A stretch of 64,000 bases of DNA from a cyanobacterium PCC 7702 (GCA_000332255.1 KB235926.1:30005-94004); one strand, 5' to 3'; counted from the stretch's first letter, positions 47,972-56,896 are shown. The notes: a model not told the origin generated them from the sequence alone. Numbers and translations: made by a program.

Positions 47972-48363
47972 ATGGGAAATAAGGCTTACAAATTCAAAAT
48001 CTATTCCAATCAAGAGTAATCAGCATTTTTGGCAAAATGTTTTGGTTGTTCGAGATTTTTCTACAACCACTTTTTAAGAGTAACTACTGATGTTTACGTA
48101 GAATCCAAGAAATCTCTGCGATACAAAGAATGGGCAAAACTCTTAGTTTCTCTTAAGTCTGAATTTAAATAGCTTAAAGATGTTAATTCCGAATCACTAC
48201 AACAAACACTACAAGATTTAGAGTCTGCATTTACCAGGTTTTTTAAAAAATTAGGAGGGTATCCCAATTTCAAAAAGAAAGATAATCGACAATCGTTTAG
48301 AGTTCCACAGCATTTTTTAAGAGATGAAAAAGGATTTCTAAAACTTCCAATCGTTAGAGATGA
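47972..48363 (+). pseudogene. IS200/IS605-family TnpB remnant with two nonsense codons
   Basis: From an ATG at 47972 the frame reads MGNKAYKFKIYSNQE, stop, SAFLAKCFGCSRFFYNHFLR, ... SLKSEFK, stop, LKDVNSESLQQTLQDLESAF, KKLGGYPNFKKKDNRQSFRV. This is the N-terminal third of TnpB (the FGCSRF-YNHFL and YPNFKKK-QSFRVPQ blocks). The two stops replace the Gln and Trp expected in the family. The catalytic DED domain and zinc finger are missing. The sequence 47860-47900 contains a GC-rich inverted segment (GCCCCC ... TTGGGG) that may be the element's left end. Confidence 0.8.
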
Positions 48364-48566
48364 TGACACGCCTTTTTACGGAAAATTTTTGGATTTGGAA
48401 ATGCTTGTGGGATATACGGGGAAGGAGCGTAGTGCTGTAGACGCGCGAAGCGCGGCTTCTCGTTAGAGATGAATATCGAAATTTATTTGCTCAAGCTGAG
48501 TTTAAGCTAACGCAGATTTTTCCTACGCAGGCTTTGGTAAGTGTAATTGAAGGTGTGCGCAGCTAG
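48364..48566 (+). pseudogene. C-terminal fragment of a family 2 O-methyltransferase
   Basis: Directly after the TnpB remnant the frame reads PFYGKFLDLEMLVGYTGKER, is cut by the 31-nt element, and continues EYRNLFAQAEFKLTQIFPTQ, then SVIEGVRS before TAG at 48564. This is the usual C-terminus of acetylserotonin/hydroxyindole-type O-methyltransferases (GKFLDLNMLV...YRxLFxxAGFKLTxIxPTxSxxSVIEG). The N-terminal 250-300 residues, including the SAM site, are absent. With the IDO gene it hints that a larger operon once ended here. Confidence 0.75.
48437..48467 (+). mobile_element. 31-nt palindromic element, copy 2 (inside the O-methyltransferase fragment)
   Basis: Identical in sequence to the copy at 47024-47054. 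Removal joins GCT to GATGAATATCGA and restores the methyltransferase frame (KERSA-DEYRNLF). Both copies are on the same strand, and both are followed by GA. Confidence 0.85.
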
Positions 48567-48983
48567 CTGAAATAGTCAGCGCTCAAGTGCTTAACTACAG
48601 CACTAAAGTGCTGACTATTAACTGTAGCGCTAAGGTCTTGCTACTGGCTGAGTTTATTGTCTAGTCTGGGTATGGGTTGCCGACCGGGATTGAGACGCCC
48701 TTGAGATGCGTATCCAACAGAAACGAGAACTAAGATCGCCTAGCGACTCCATACATAAGAGTAACGATGACGATTCGCCAGTCCTGGAGGTTGAAGCTAC
48801 TGTGTGCTGCAACAGTTAATTCTACCAATTGTCTGAGCAATTGCGGGGGGATGGGGTCTCTGAGTTGAAAGTTTTGATAGAACGACGCTTTTGGATAGCA
48901 CTCGGGACGTCTAGTGGAGCGATTGAATTAATGGGATTCCCCTAGTATTTGGACTCGGGGGCGATCGCTTTTTAAACTGTCAG
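48567..48983. other. Gene-free region with inverted repeats
   Basis: No supported gene. AATAGTCAGC (48571-48580) and GCTGACTATT (48610-48619) are perfect 10-bp inverted arms, with AGCACTAAAGTGCT (48599-48612) nested at the right side. A 35-codon protein-like frame (ALEMRIQQKRELRSPSDSIH start) runs 48699-48821 without a recognisable family. Confidence 0.5.
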
Positions 48984-50084
48984 TTAATGCGCTTTTTGTA
49001 ATTCAAGGGTGGGATAATCGGTATAGCCTCTTGCTGTTCCACCGTAAAAGGTAGATTCATCGGGTTCGTTTAGGGGTGCATTATAAAGAAAGCGTTTGGG
49101 TAAATCTGGATTAGCTATGAACAGTCTGCCAAAGGAAACTAAATCTGCTTGTTTGGCAGCCAGAACGGAATTAGCTTTTTCCAAGGTATAGCCTCCATTG
49201 ACCATTAATGTACCTTGGTAGCGTTCCCGTAGGTGACTGGTAGGTACAACAGTTCCTCCATGTCTGATATCTGCTTCTGTTGCTTCATAGATATGTAGAT
49301 ATGCTAAGTCAAATTGATTTAAAGCTTCTGCTACATAACCAAAGGTCAGCAGCGGATCCGAGTCAGACATGTCATTAAATGTCCCGCTAGGAGACAAGCG
49401 TACTCCTACCTTTTTTGCACCCCAGACACCAATTACTGCTTGTGTTATTTCCAGCAAAAATCTAGCGCGGTTTTCGAGCGAACTTCCATATCTATCTGTG
49501 CGGTGATTTGTACCGTCCCGGAGGAATTGATCGATTAAATAACCGTTGGCGGCGTGAATTTCCACACCATCAAATCCAGCAGCAAGGGCGTTCTGTGCTC
49601 CTTGGCGGTACTGCTGTACAATTTCAGGAATTTCCCAAGTTTCTAAAGCGCGGGGTGTAACAAAAGGTTTCATTCCTTCATAGGTCCAGGCTTCTCCTTT
49701 AGGCTTGATAGCAGAAGGTGCTACGGGTAACGCTCCGTCCGGTTGCAAATCTGGATGGGAAATGCGTCCGACATGCCATAGTTGCAGGTAAATTCTTCCT
49801 CCATTTTGATGTACTGCATCTGTTACTAACTTCCAACCTGCTATTTGTTCGGGCGAATGAATACCTGGTGTAAAAGGATATCCTTGTCCTTGGGGTGAAA
49901 TTTGAGTGGCTTCAGAAATAATTAATCCTGCAGATGCACGCTGAGCGTAGTATTCTGCGTTAAGCTGGTGGGGTACGTTTCCCTTTCCTGCGCGGTTACG
50001 CGTCAGAGGAGCCATAACGATACGATTGGGTAGTTCTAAGTCACCAATTTTGTAAGGTGTGAATAAATTAATGTTAGTATCCAT
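48984..50084 (-). CDS. nemA: Old Yellow Enzyme family ene-reductase (NemA-like)
   Basis: The 366-residue FMN enzyme starts LFTPYKIGDLELPNRIVMAP and has LQLWHVGRISHPD, the catalytic region FDGVEIHAANGYLIDQFLRD with the His-Ala-Asn substrate clamp, and LVSFGRLFIANPDLPKRF for flavin phosphate binding. It reduces alpha,beta-unsaturated carbonyls and nitro compounds with NADPH. It lies 46 nt after the glutathione transferase gene on the same strand; with the thioredoxin gene it forms an electrophile-detoxification group. Confidence 0.93.
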   Translation of the reverse strand: MDTNINLFTPYKIGDLELPNRIVMAPLTRNRAGKGNVPHQLNAEYYAQRASAGLIISEATQISPQGQGYPFTPGIHSPEQIAGWKLVTDAVHQNGGRIYLQLWHVGRISHPDLQPDGALPVAPSAIKPKGEAWTYEGMKPFVTPRALETWEIPEIVQQYRQGAQNALAAGFDGVEIHAANGYLIDQFLRDGTNHRTDRYGSSLENRARFLLEITQAVIGVWGAKKVGVRLSPSGTFNDMSDSDPLLTFGYVAEALNQFDLAYLHIYEATEADIRHGGTVVPTSHLRERYQGTLMVNGGYTLEKANSVLAAKQADLVSFGRLFIANPDLPKRFLYNAPLNEPDESTFYGGTARGYTDYPTLELQKAH

Positions 50085-50130
50085 CAGTTAATGTTCCAAA
50101 AATTGTCTTTATTTTTATTGACGCTGCAGT

Positions 50131-50853
50131 TTAGCGATCGCCTGTTTCAGAACGTCGTACTGTCTTCGCCGATTGGTTAAACAACAATTCTCGCGATTTT
50201 TGGGGATCTAAGGCTTGATTTTTGAATGCTTCTGCTTTTTCATAGGCGCGAATTGTAGCTGGACGCGCTTTGATTGTCTCAAACCAACGCTTGAGATGGG
50301 GGAAATCCTCTAGGTTTTGCCCTTGACGTTCGTAAGGTACAATCCAAGGATAAGATGCAATATCGGCTATGGAATAGTAATTACCAGCAATAAATTCCCG
50401 ATCGCTCAGTCGTTTATCTAATACGGCGTACAATCGTCCTGTCTCGTTGACGTAGCGGTTGATGGCATAAGGTATCTTTTCTGGTGCATACTGACTAAAG
50501 TGGTGGTTCTGTCCCGCCATCGGTCCCAAACCTCCAACTTGCCAAAATAACCATTGCAAGACTTCTACGCGATCGCGCAGGTTGTCGCGAATTAACTTGC
50601 CAGTTTTCGAAGCTAAATACAGTAGTATGGCTCCAGATTCAAATACAGAAATTGGCTCGCCACCATCAGCTGGTTCTTTGTCAACGATCGCGGGAATGCG
50701 ATTGTTGGGTGAAATCTTCAAAAATTCTGGTTTAAACTGATCGCCAGCACCAATATTTACAGGAATAATGGTATAGGGCAATTCAGCTTCTTCAAGGAAC
50801 ATAGTAATTTTGTGACCGTTTGGGGTTGTCCAGTAGTAAAGCTCTATCATCAA
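50131..50853 (-). CDS. Glutathione S-transferase (Ure2/nu-class-like)
   Basis: The 240-residue product has a thioredoxin-fold N-domain, MIELYYWTTPNGHKITMFLEEAELPYTIIPVNI, with the cis-Pro block SPNNRIPAIVD and the glutathione contact FESGAILLYLASKTGKL, and a helical C-domain with FIAGNYYSIADIASYPWI (N-capping box). It resembles YfcG/YghU-type disulfide-bond oxidoreductases. It lacks the zeta-class active-site motif, so it is not the maleylacetoacetate isomerase that the homogentisate pathway needs. Start ATG at 50853; a second ATG follows at once. Confidence 0.88.
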   Translation of the reverse strand: MMIELYYWTTPNGHKITMFLEEAELPYTIIPVNIGAGDQFKPEFLKISPNNRIPAIVDKEPADGGEPISVFESGAILLYLASKTGKLIRDNLRDRVEVLQWLFWQVGGLGPMAGQNHHFSQYAPEKIPYAINRYVNETGRLYAVLDKRLSDREFIAGNYYSIADIASYPWIVPYERQGQNLEDFPHLKRWFETIKARPATIRAYEKAEAFKNQALDPQKSRELLFNQSAKTVRRSETGDR

Positions 50854-51095
50854 TTACTTCTCCTAATTTGGTCGTCAAGTTAAGTCGGTGTTTTTTTTAG
50901 CTGGCGATTGGTTACTTTCGCTTGGCAAGTTTGTCTGAACTCAAAGTTCTAACCACAAACCTTCGTTTCATGCTTGGTGAGTGCTTTTTAATTCTGTGAT
51001 ATCACTGCATCTACGCAACTGCGTACGCCACTGGCGAAAGTTGAACTACAGTTTGTTTTGTTGCACCAACGCAATTTCTGTGTTTTGCCTTGTTC

Positions 51096-51422
51096 TCAAG
51101 ATAGATGCTGTGCTAAAGTTTTAGTCGAGGTTGTTTTTGGCACCACACCCACAACCGTATTGACTTGCCTGCCGCCTTTGAACACCATCAAGGTAGGAAT
51201 GCTACGAATCCCGTAATGACTAGTAACAGCGGGATTCTGCTCTGTATTCAATTTCACTACTTTTAATTGTCCTGCAAAGTCAATAGCTATCTCATCTACC
51301 ACTGGAGCCACCATGGGACAAGGACCGCACCAAGGCGCCCAAAAGTCTACTAATACTGGAATTTCGCTTTCTAGAACTTCTTTTTTGAAAGTGGCTTCTG
51401 TCACATTCGTAATGGATGACAT
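51096..51422 (-). CDS. Thioredoxin
   Basis: The 108-residue product has the active site [14 protein letters not shown] at about residues 28-41 and the cis-Pro loop [13 protein letters not shown]. The residue after the second Cys is Pro, where TrxA has Lys (CGPCK), which may shift redox potential or partner choice. It diverges from the ArsR gene across a 76-nt region that contains a clear operator, so it is probably regulated by it. It could be transcribed on into the glutathione transferase and ene-reductase genes, although the gap to the former is 242 nt. Confidence 0.93.
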   Translation of the reverse strand: MSSITNVTEATFKKEVLESEIPVLVDFWAPWCGPCPMVAPVVDEIAIDFAGQLKVVKLNTEQNPAVTSHYGIRSIPTLMVFKGGRQVNTVVGVVPKTTSTKTLAQHLS

Positions 51423-51441
51423 ATTTGCCTGCCTTTATTCG

Positions 51442-51464
51442 TTTATTCGATAAAATCGAATAAA
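51442..51464. promoter_or_regulatory. ArsR-family operator between thioredoxin and regulator genes
   Basis: TTTATTCGAT-AAA-ATCGAATAAA is a perfect 10-bp inverted repeat. The half-site TTTATTCG is also repeated directly just upstream (51434-51441). It lies 20 nt before the thioredoxin start and 35 nt before the arsR start, so a bound dimer would control both. Confidence 0.8.
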
Positions 51465-51498
51465 TAAACTATAAGAGATTTTATGAGATAATGCAAGT

Positions 51499-51858
51499 AT
51501 GAGATGTTTATATCACCCAGAGCGAAAACATATTTCTTTAGCAGGGGTATTGTATGCCTTAGGGGATCCTGTGCGATTGGAAATTGTGCGACAGTTGGCG
51601 ACTAAGGGAGAGCAATGTTGTGCAGATTTCGATTTTGCGATCGCTAAGTCCACCATGTCCAATCACTTTAAAATATTAAGGGAGTCGGGGGTAGTTTGGA
51701 CTCGCAAAGAAGGAACACAACATATAAATTCTTTGCGGCGGGAAGATTTAGAGGCTTTATTTCCGGGGTTGTTAGACGTGGTTTTGCGAGCAACTGCAAA
51801 AGGAGTCAATCAAAAGTCGTCGCTTGATGACAAGCAGCAATTAACAGTTAATCACTAG
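51499..51858 (+). CDS. ArsR family transcriptional regulator
   Basis: The 119-residue winged-helix protein has LADPxR-type [15 protein letters not shown], and the recognition helix [17 protein letters not shown]. Cysteines in EQCCADFDF and MRCLYH lie near the expected positions of metal or redox sensing sites; no classic CxC-type arsenic site is seen. Given its neighbours (thioredoxin, GST, ene-reductase), a thiol or electrophile sensor is more likely than a metal sensor. Its 3' end overlaps panB by 11 nt in convergent orientation. Confidence 0.88.
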   Translation: MRCLYHPERKHISLAGVLYALGDPVRLEIVRQLATKGEQCCADFDFAIAKSTMSNHFKILRESGVVWTRKEGTQHINSLRREDLEALFPGLLDVVLRATAKGVNQKSSLDDKQQLTVNH

Positions 51859-52630
51859 ATTGTGGAAACCTTCGCTCTCTTACTTCCAGGCTGTAATTTT
51901 GCACTGCTTTGATAATTTCCGAACGTAAATCCGTATAAACTTTAGCAAAAGGCGGCTGTTTTTCGGAAAGTCCAAGTACGTCAGAAGTGACTAAAACTTG
52001 ACCGTCACAGTAGGGTCCCGCACCAATACCGATGGTGGGGATACTAAGTTTTTCTGTGATTTGGCAAGCCAGATCGGAAGGGATGTGCTCTAGGACGATA
52101 GAAAAGACACCAGCTTTTTCCAGAGCGATCGCTTGTTGTAAAATTTGTTGCCGTGCTGCTTCCGTTTTTCCTTGTTGTCGCAAGCCAATTTGATGAACGG
52201 ATTGTGGAGTCAAGCCAACGTGACCCATAACAGGAATTCCCGCCTCTACCAAACGTGTAATAGTTCTGACCATAGCGGGATATCCCCCTTCTAATTTTAC
52301 TGCCTGTGCTCCGGTTTCTTTGAGTACGCGGCCAGCAGAGTGTATTGCTTGCGGGATGCTTTCTTGATAGCTCAAAAAAGGCAAATCTACAACTATTAAA
52401 GCGCGTTTGACGCCGCGGCGAACAGCTTTGGCATGGTGTAGCATTTCTTCGAGGGTAACTGGTAGTGTAGTTTCATACCCTAACACTACCGCCATGGAAT
52501 CACCTACCAAGATCAAATCCACACCAGCTGCGTCGAGCAATTGGGCGATGGCGCAATCCCAAGCAGTTAGCGCCACAATTTGACGTTTCTGCTGCTTCCA
52601 TTGAATTAATTCCCGGGTAGTGATTGCCAT
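51848..52630 (-). CDS. panB: 3-Methyl-2-oxobutanoate hydroxymethyltransferase
   Basis: The 260-residue TIM-barrel enzyme transfers a hydroxymethyl group from methylene-tetrahydrofolate to ketoisovalerate, the first committed step of pantothenate synthesis. It has [20 protein letters not shown] (metal Asp), [22 protein letters not shown] with the KLEGG block, [15 protein letters not shown]-like sequence and the [19 protein letters not shown] signature. It is a single gene 51 nt from the propeller gene on the same strand. Confidence 0.96.
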   Translation of the reverse strand: MAITTRELIQWKQQKRQIVALTAWDCAIAQLLDAAGVDLILVGDSMAVVLGYETTLPVTLEEMLHHAKAVRRGVKRALIVVDLPFLSYQESIPQAIHSAGRVLKETGAQAVKLEGGYPAMVRTITRLVEAGIPVMGHVGLTPQSVHQIGLRQQGKTEAARQQILQQAIALEKAGVFSIVLEHIPSDLACQITEKLSIPTIGIGAGPYCDGQVLVTSDVLGLSEKQPPFAKVYTDLRSEIIKAVQNYSLEVRERRFPQSSD

Positions 52631-52681
52631 TTGAGATTTCAGATTTGCAAGTTAGCAGTTATGGGTTACCAGTACCAGACC

Positions 52682-53800
52682 TCACTTCACGGCGCGAGTA
52701 AAAGCTAAATGAGGCTTTGCACCAGTCATTTTTGGCATCAACCAAGCTAAACCTTCTGTGGTACCGATCCATAATTTCTTACCAACATCCGTAGCAAGAG
52801 TCAGCACGCGACTGGAAGGAAGACCGGGAACTTGGCGATCGAGTACAGCTCCTGTATTTGGATTTAATCGTAGCAAACCATTACTAGTACCGATCCAAAC
52901 ACTGCCATCTTGAGCAAAACGTATAGCTTTAACATCCCGTCCCCTTAGGGGAGTTACAGATCGCACTACAGTACCAGTTTTTGGGTTAATTACTAAAAGA
53001 CTGTTTGGCATTCCCGCCCAAATCAAACCTTCCGGACTAATAGCAACAGCTTGCACAGTACTTCCTGGTAATTGGTCAATCCGCTTCATAATATAAGCGC
53101 TAGCAGTGTTAACGCGCACCAGACCATCCAGCGTTCCTACCCACAGTTGACCTTCTGCATCTAAAGTCAAAGCATTAGCACTCACACCGGGAAGATTTTT
53201 CAATGTAGTCATAATCAAACCTCGATCGGGACTGATCAAGGCTAAGCCATTATCCGTTCCTACCCATAAATAACCTCGCTTATCAATTAATAAAGATAAA
53301 ACTCTTTTAGAAGGCAAAAATAAATTTTGTGCAGTAATTTCGCTGGTACGAAGGTCTACTCTTTGCAATCCTTCATAAGTTCCCACCCACAAGCGTCCCA
53401 CTTTGTCTTGGGCTAAAGCGCTAATGGCGCGATTTGGTAAAGCTACACGAGCTAGTATTTTACCAGTGTTGGGATCGATCCGCGACAATCCCCGCCAAGA
53501 AGCTACCCAGAGATTACCTGTATAATCTGGCTGCAAGGCGCTAACGCGATAATCGGTTTCTTGTAATCTTTCTTGTATATCCCGCTCGTCGGGTAAAGGC
53601 TGTACTCTTGGTGGTGGAGCAGTAGCTGGGTAAGAAGGAGTTATTCTCGGCGGACTGAGATGAGGAATTTTTGGCAGTGGAGTAGTGTTATCAATTTTTG
53701 AGCTAGTGGTTGGATTTGCTAAAGCTAAACTTGGCAAAATTATCAAACTCAACAAATTCAAGGTTACCCAGAAACTAGTACGCTTGCAAAACACCTTCAC
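52682..53800 (-). CDS. Exported regulator-propeller-repeat protein
   Basis: The 372-residue product starts at GTG 53800, which has AAGGAG 9 nt upstream; an ATG at 53809 directly abuts that site and is unlikely. Residues about 1-28 form a signal peptide (basic start, LLSLIILPSLALA). A proline-rich linker (about 30-70) precedes at least six propeller repeats of the form LWVGTxxGLxRVD, which resemble the two-component-sensor propeller repeats. No kinase or effector domain follows. It probably acts in the periplasm. The function is unknown. Confidence 0.8.
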   Translation of the reverse strand: MKVFCKRTSFWVTLNLLSLIILPSLALANPTTSSKIDNTTPLPKIPHLSPPRITPSYPATAPPPRVQPLPDERDIQERLQETDYRVSALQPDYTGNLWVASWRGLSRIDPNTGKILARVALPNRAISALAQDKVGRLWVGTYEGLQRVDLRTSEITAQNLFLPSKRVLSLLIDKRGYLWVGTDNGLALISPDRGLIMTTLKNLPGVSANALTLDAEGQLWVGTLDGLVRVNTASAYIMKRIDQLPGSTVQAVAISPEGLIWAGMPNSLLVINPKTGTVVRSVTPLRGRDVKAIRFAQDGSVWIGTSNGLLRLNPNTGAVLDRQVPGLPSSRVLTLATDVGKKLWIGTTEGLAWLMPKMTGAKPHLAFTRAVK

Positions 53801-54568
53801 GAGACACATCTCCTTGAAAAACAGTTTTCATCGCCTCCGTCCCAACAGGCTGATGTTAATTTCAGTGTTCCCTGCAGACGTACTTTATTAAACTGTATTT
53901 GCGATTTTTCTCTTTTGTTGTGAACTAGGTGGTTATTATTTGTATTTAGTGCCCTTACCCCACAGGATGGATGCTTTGTAAAGTATCTTTGATAAAATTT
54001 TGAAAATAATTTAAATAAAATATTTAAATATAAAAGTTAAAAAGATCGCAAGAATAACTTATTACATTCTTGATATATTGTGAAACAAGTTACGAATTGC
54101 GTGGTGTGCAGATAGTGTTTCGCTCGCTACTCCTTGAGTTGTAAGCCAATCTGCAGAGCGTTCCCAACCTGTAACAGCTCTTGGAAAAGGTGTGGGAGTT
54201 GAAAAAGCACTATTAACTTTTTCAAACTCGCCTGCTTTCAAAGCCTTACAGTCAGGACAGCAGCAGGGACGCTTCGGGAGCCAATCAAGCCACATTCGCT
54301 AGGCTGGCTGCAGAGTTCTATGGCGCCGAATAACTTGAGTAGAGTGCAAGCAAGCGATGATAAATCCAGTTTTGCTCCTGGAAGTGGGAAAAACTAGAGG
54401 AGAAACACGCTCATAGAAAAATGTTCCTGGAGATAGTACAACCAGTAAACTATTTTTCAGGCGCGATCGCCTGGGAAAACTGTGTTCTCAGCTTGCGAAG
54501 AGAGCGAAAGAAGAAGTAGCACGCAACGAAATTTGTAAGTATAAAGAGTGACTTCTTGGAAGGAAATT
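53801..54568. promoter_or_regulatory. Upstream region of rbcL
   Basis: This 768-nt region lies between divergent genes and contains the rbcL promoter and leader. A 77-codon minus-strand frame at 54062-54295 has a CCCPDC motif but no ribosome binding site and is not supported. A HIP1-containing GGCGCGATCGCC is at 54460. No clear operator seen. Confidence 0.4.
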
Positions 54569-55999
54569 ATGTCTTACGCTCAAACGAAGACTCAGACGAA
54601 AACAGGGTATCAAGCAGGGGTAAAAGATTATAGACTTACCTACTACACCCCTGATTACACACCCAAGGATACAGATCTTTTAGCAGCATTCCGCGTTACG
54701 CCCCAACCCGGGGTACCCCCCGAAGAAGCAGGGGCGGCCGTAGCTGCTGAGTCTTCCACTGGTACTTGGACAACCGTATGGACAGACTTGCTCACCGATC
54801 TAGATCGCTACAAAGGTCGTTGCTACGATATTGAACCAGTTCGAGGCGAAGACAACCAATACATCTGCTACGTCGCTTATCCTCTGGATTTATTTGAAGA
54901 AGGGTCTGTTACCAACATGTTCACCTCTATTGTTGGTAACGTGTTCGGTTTCAAAGCTCTCAAAGCTTTGCGCTTAGAAGATATACGAGTTCCTGTAGCA
55001 TATTTGAAGACATTCCAGGGACCTCCCCATGGAATTCAAGTTGAGCGTGACAAATTAAATAAATACGGTCGTCCGTTGCTGGGTTGTACAATCAAACCCA
55101 AGTTAGGTTTGTCTGCAAAGAATTACGGACGCGCTGTTTACGAGTGCTTGCGCGGTGGTTTGGACTTTACCAAGGACGACGAAAACATCAACTCCGCACC
55201 TTTCCAAAGGTGGCGCGATCGCTATTTGTTCGTAGCCGATGCCATCCACAAAGCTCAAGCCGAAACAGGTGAAATCAAAGGTCACTACCTCAACGTTACT
55301 GCTCCCACCTGCGAAGAAATGTTAAAACGGGCAGAGTTCGCCAAAGAACTGAAAATGCCCATTATCATGCACGACTACCTGACCGCAGGCTTTACCGCTA
55401 ACACCACCCTGTCTCGCTGGTGTCGCGATAACGGTTTGTTGCTTCACATCCACCGAGCTATGCACGCAGTTATCGATCGCCAAAAGAACCACGGCATCCA
55501 CTTCCGCGTTTTGGCAAAAGCCCTGCGCATGTCTGGTGGCGACCACATCCACACCGGTACCGTAGTTGGAAAATTAGAAGGCGATCGCGCCATCACCATG
55601 GGCTTTGTCGACCTGTTGCGGGAAAACTACATTGAACAAGACAAGTCTCGCGGCATCTACTTCACCCAAGATTGGGCTTCTATGCCTGGTGTAATGGCAG
55701 TTGCTTCTGGCGGTATCCACGTCTGGCACATGCCAGCTTTGGTAGAAATCTTTGGTGATGACTCCGTACTACAATTTGGTGGCGGTACCCTCGGTCACCC
55801 TTGGGGTAATGCTCCTGGCGCTACCGCTAACCGTGTGGCTTTGGAAGCTTGCATCCAAGCTCGCAACGAAGGTCGCGACCTGACTCGCGAAGGAAACGAC
55901 ATTATCCGCGAAGCTGCTAAGTGGTCACCAGAATTGGCAGCCGCTTGCGAACTTTGGAAAGAAATCAAGTTCGAATTTGAGGCAGTTGATACCGTCTAG
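54569..55999 (+). CDS. rbcL: Ribulose-1,5-bisphosphate carboxylase/oxygenase large subunit
   Basis: The 476-residue form IB large subunit has the catalytic [14 protein letters not shown] loop, the carbamylated Lys in [14 protein letters not shown], the [12 protein letters not shown] block, and loop 6 GKLEGDRA. It starts [20 protein letters not shown] at 54569, with AAGGAA upstream; a TTG seven codons earlier is not needed. It is first in rbcL-rbcX-rbcS. Carbon fixation takes place in the carboxysome. Confidence 0.99.
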   Translation: MSYAQTKTQTKTGYQAGVKDYRLTYYTPDYTPKDTDLLAAFRVTPQPGVPPEEAGAAVAAESSTGTWTTVWTDLLTDLDRYKGRCYDIEPVRGEDNQYICYVAYPLDLFEEGSVTNMFTSIVGNVFGFKALKALRLEDIRVPVAYLKTFQGPPHGIQVERDKLNKYGRPLLGCTIKPKLGLSAKNYGRAVYECLRGGLDFTKDDENINSAPFQRWRDRYLFVADAIHKAQAETGEIKGHYLNVTAPTCEEMLKRAEFAKELKMPIIMHDYLTAGFTANTTLSRWCRDNGLLLHIHRAMHAVIDRQKNHGIHFRVLAKALRMSGGDHIHTGTVVGKLEGDRAITMGFVDLLRENYIEQDKSRGIYFTQDWASMPGVMAVASGGIHVWHMPALVEIFGDDSVLQFGGGTLGHPWGNAPGATANRVALEACIQARNEGRDLTREGNDIIREAAKWSPELAAACELWKEIKFEFEAVDTV

Positions 56000-56013
56000 G
56001 CATCATGGCGAAA

Positions 56014-56074
56014 GTAAAAAGGTAAAAGGTAAAAGAAAATCCTTCTTTTCACTTTTTACTGTTGACCTTTTTAC
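56014..56074 (+). repeat. rbcL-rbcX intergenic stem-loop
   Basis: GTAAAAAGGT (56014-56023) and ACCTTTTTAC (56065-56074) are perfect 10-bp arms. Between them a second AAAGGTAAAAG / CTTTTCACTTTTTAC pairing can extend the stem. The structure ends just before the rbcX start and could lower downstream expression or protect the rbcL 3' end. Confidence 0.6.
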
Positions 56075-56097
56075 TTAATTGTGTGCTGGGGTCAGGC

Positions 56098-56505
56098 ATG
56101 AATCTTAAACAAATTGCAAAAGACACAGCTAAAACGCTGCAAAGCTACCTGACTTATCAGGCGCTAAAGACAGTGCTAAACCAGCTTGGTGAAACAAATC
56201 CTCCCTTGGCGCTTTGGCTGCAAAGCTTTTCTGCTGACAAAATTCAAGACAGTGAAGCTTACATTCAAAGTTTGTTTCAAGAAAAAGCAGATTTAGCATT
56301 GCGAATCATGACAGTCAGAGAGCATATTGCCGAGGAAATCACCGAATACCTACCAGAGATGGTACGTGACGGCATTCACCAAGCTAACATGCAACACCGT
56401 CGACAGCATCTGGAGCGGATGGCGCAAATCAATATGCCTCACCCCAGTTCTCAGTCAGAACAACAACCTACTTCCGATCCGAACTTGGGTAACTCACCCA
56501 GCTAG
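56098..56505 (+). CDS. rbcX: Rubisco assembly chaperone RbcX
   Basis: The 135-residue product starts MNLKQIAKDTAKTLQSYLTYQ (ATG at 56098). A TTG 12 codons earlier falls inside the stem-loop and is unlikely. It has the central YLTYQALKTVLNQLGETNPPLALWLQSF groove helix and the LALRIMTVREHIAEEI block typical of RbcX, which binds the RbcL C-terminal peptide EIKFEFE as a dimer. That peptide is present in RbcL here. The C-terminal 25 residues are polar and variable. Confidence 0.96.
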   Translation: MNLKQIAKDTAKTLQSYLTYQALKTVLNQLGETNPPLALWLQSFSADKIQDSEAYIQSLFQEKADLALRIMTVREHIAEEITEYLPEMVRDGIHQANMQHRRQHLERMAQINMPHPSSQSEQQPTSDPNLGNSPS

Positions 56506-56566
56506 TTCGATAACTGCTTTTTTGTCAGACCTTTGATCAAAAGTCAAACTTCAATTATTTTTAGCT

Positions 56567-56896
56567 ATGCAAACCCTACCAAAAGAGCGTCGTTACGAAA
56601 CCTTCTCTTACCTTCCTCCTTTGAGTGATGCTCAAATTGTCAAGCAGATTCAGTACATCCTCAATCAAGGTTATATTCCCGCTATTGAGTTCAACGAAAC
56701 TTCTGAGCCTACCGAACACTACTGGACTTTGTGGAAACTACCTTTATTCGGTGCTAGAAGCACTCAAGAGGTGATGAACGAACTTCAAGCTTGTCGTTCT
56801 CAATATCCCAACTGCTTTATCCGCATTGTTGGTTTTGATAACATCAAGCAGTGCCAAGTACTCAGCTTTGTTGTTCACAAACCTAACAGGTACTAA
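56567..56896 (+). CDS. rbcS: Rubisco small subunit
   Basis: The 109-residue product has [36 protein letters not shown] and [16 protein letters not shown], the usual beta-strand and helix blocks of the cyanobacterial small subunit, and ends in [20 protein letters not shown]. It follows rbcX by 61 nt and is followed by a terminator. Confidence 0.98.
   Translation: MQTLPKERRYETFSYLPPLSDAQIVKQIQYILNQGYIPAIEFNETSEPTEHYWTLWKLPLFGARSTQEVMNELQACRSQYPNCFIRIVGFDNIKQCQVLSFVVHKPNRY

Noticed and set aside
50131-50853. Glutathione transferase as maleylacetoacetate isomerase of the tyrosine pathway
   Set aside because: The N-terminal motif is of the Ure2/YfcG type, without the zeta-class active site; the pathway step is still unassigned.
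54062-54295. 77-codon minus-strand frame with CCCPDC in the rbcL upstream region
   Set aside because: No ribosome binding site and no family; kept only as a note in the intergenic entry.
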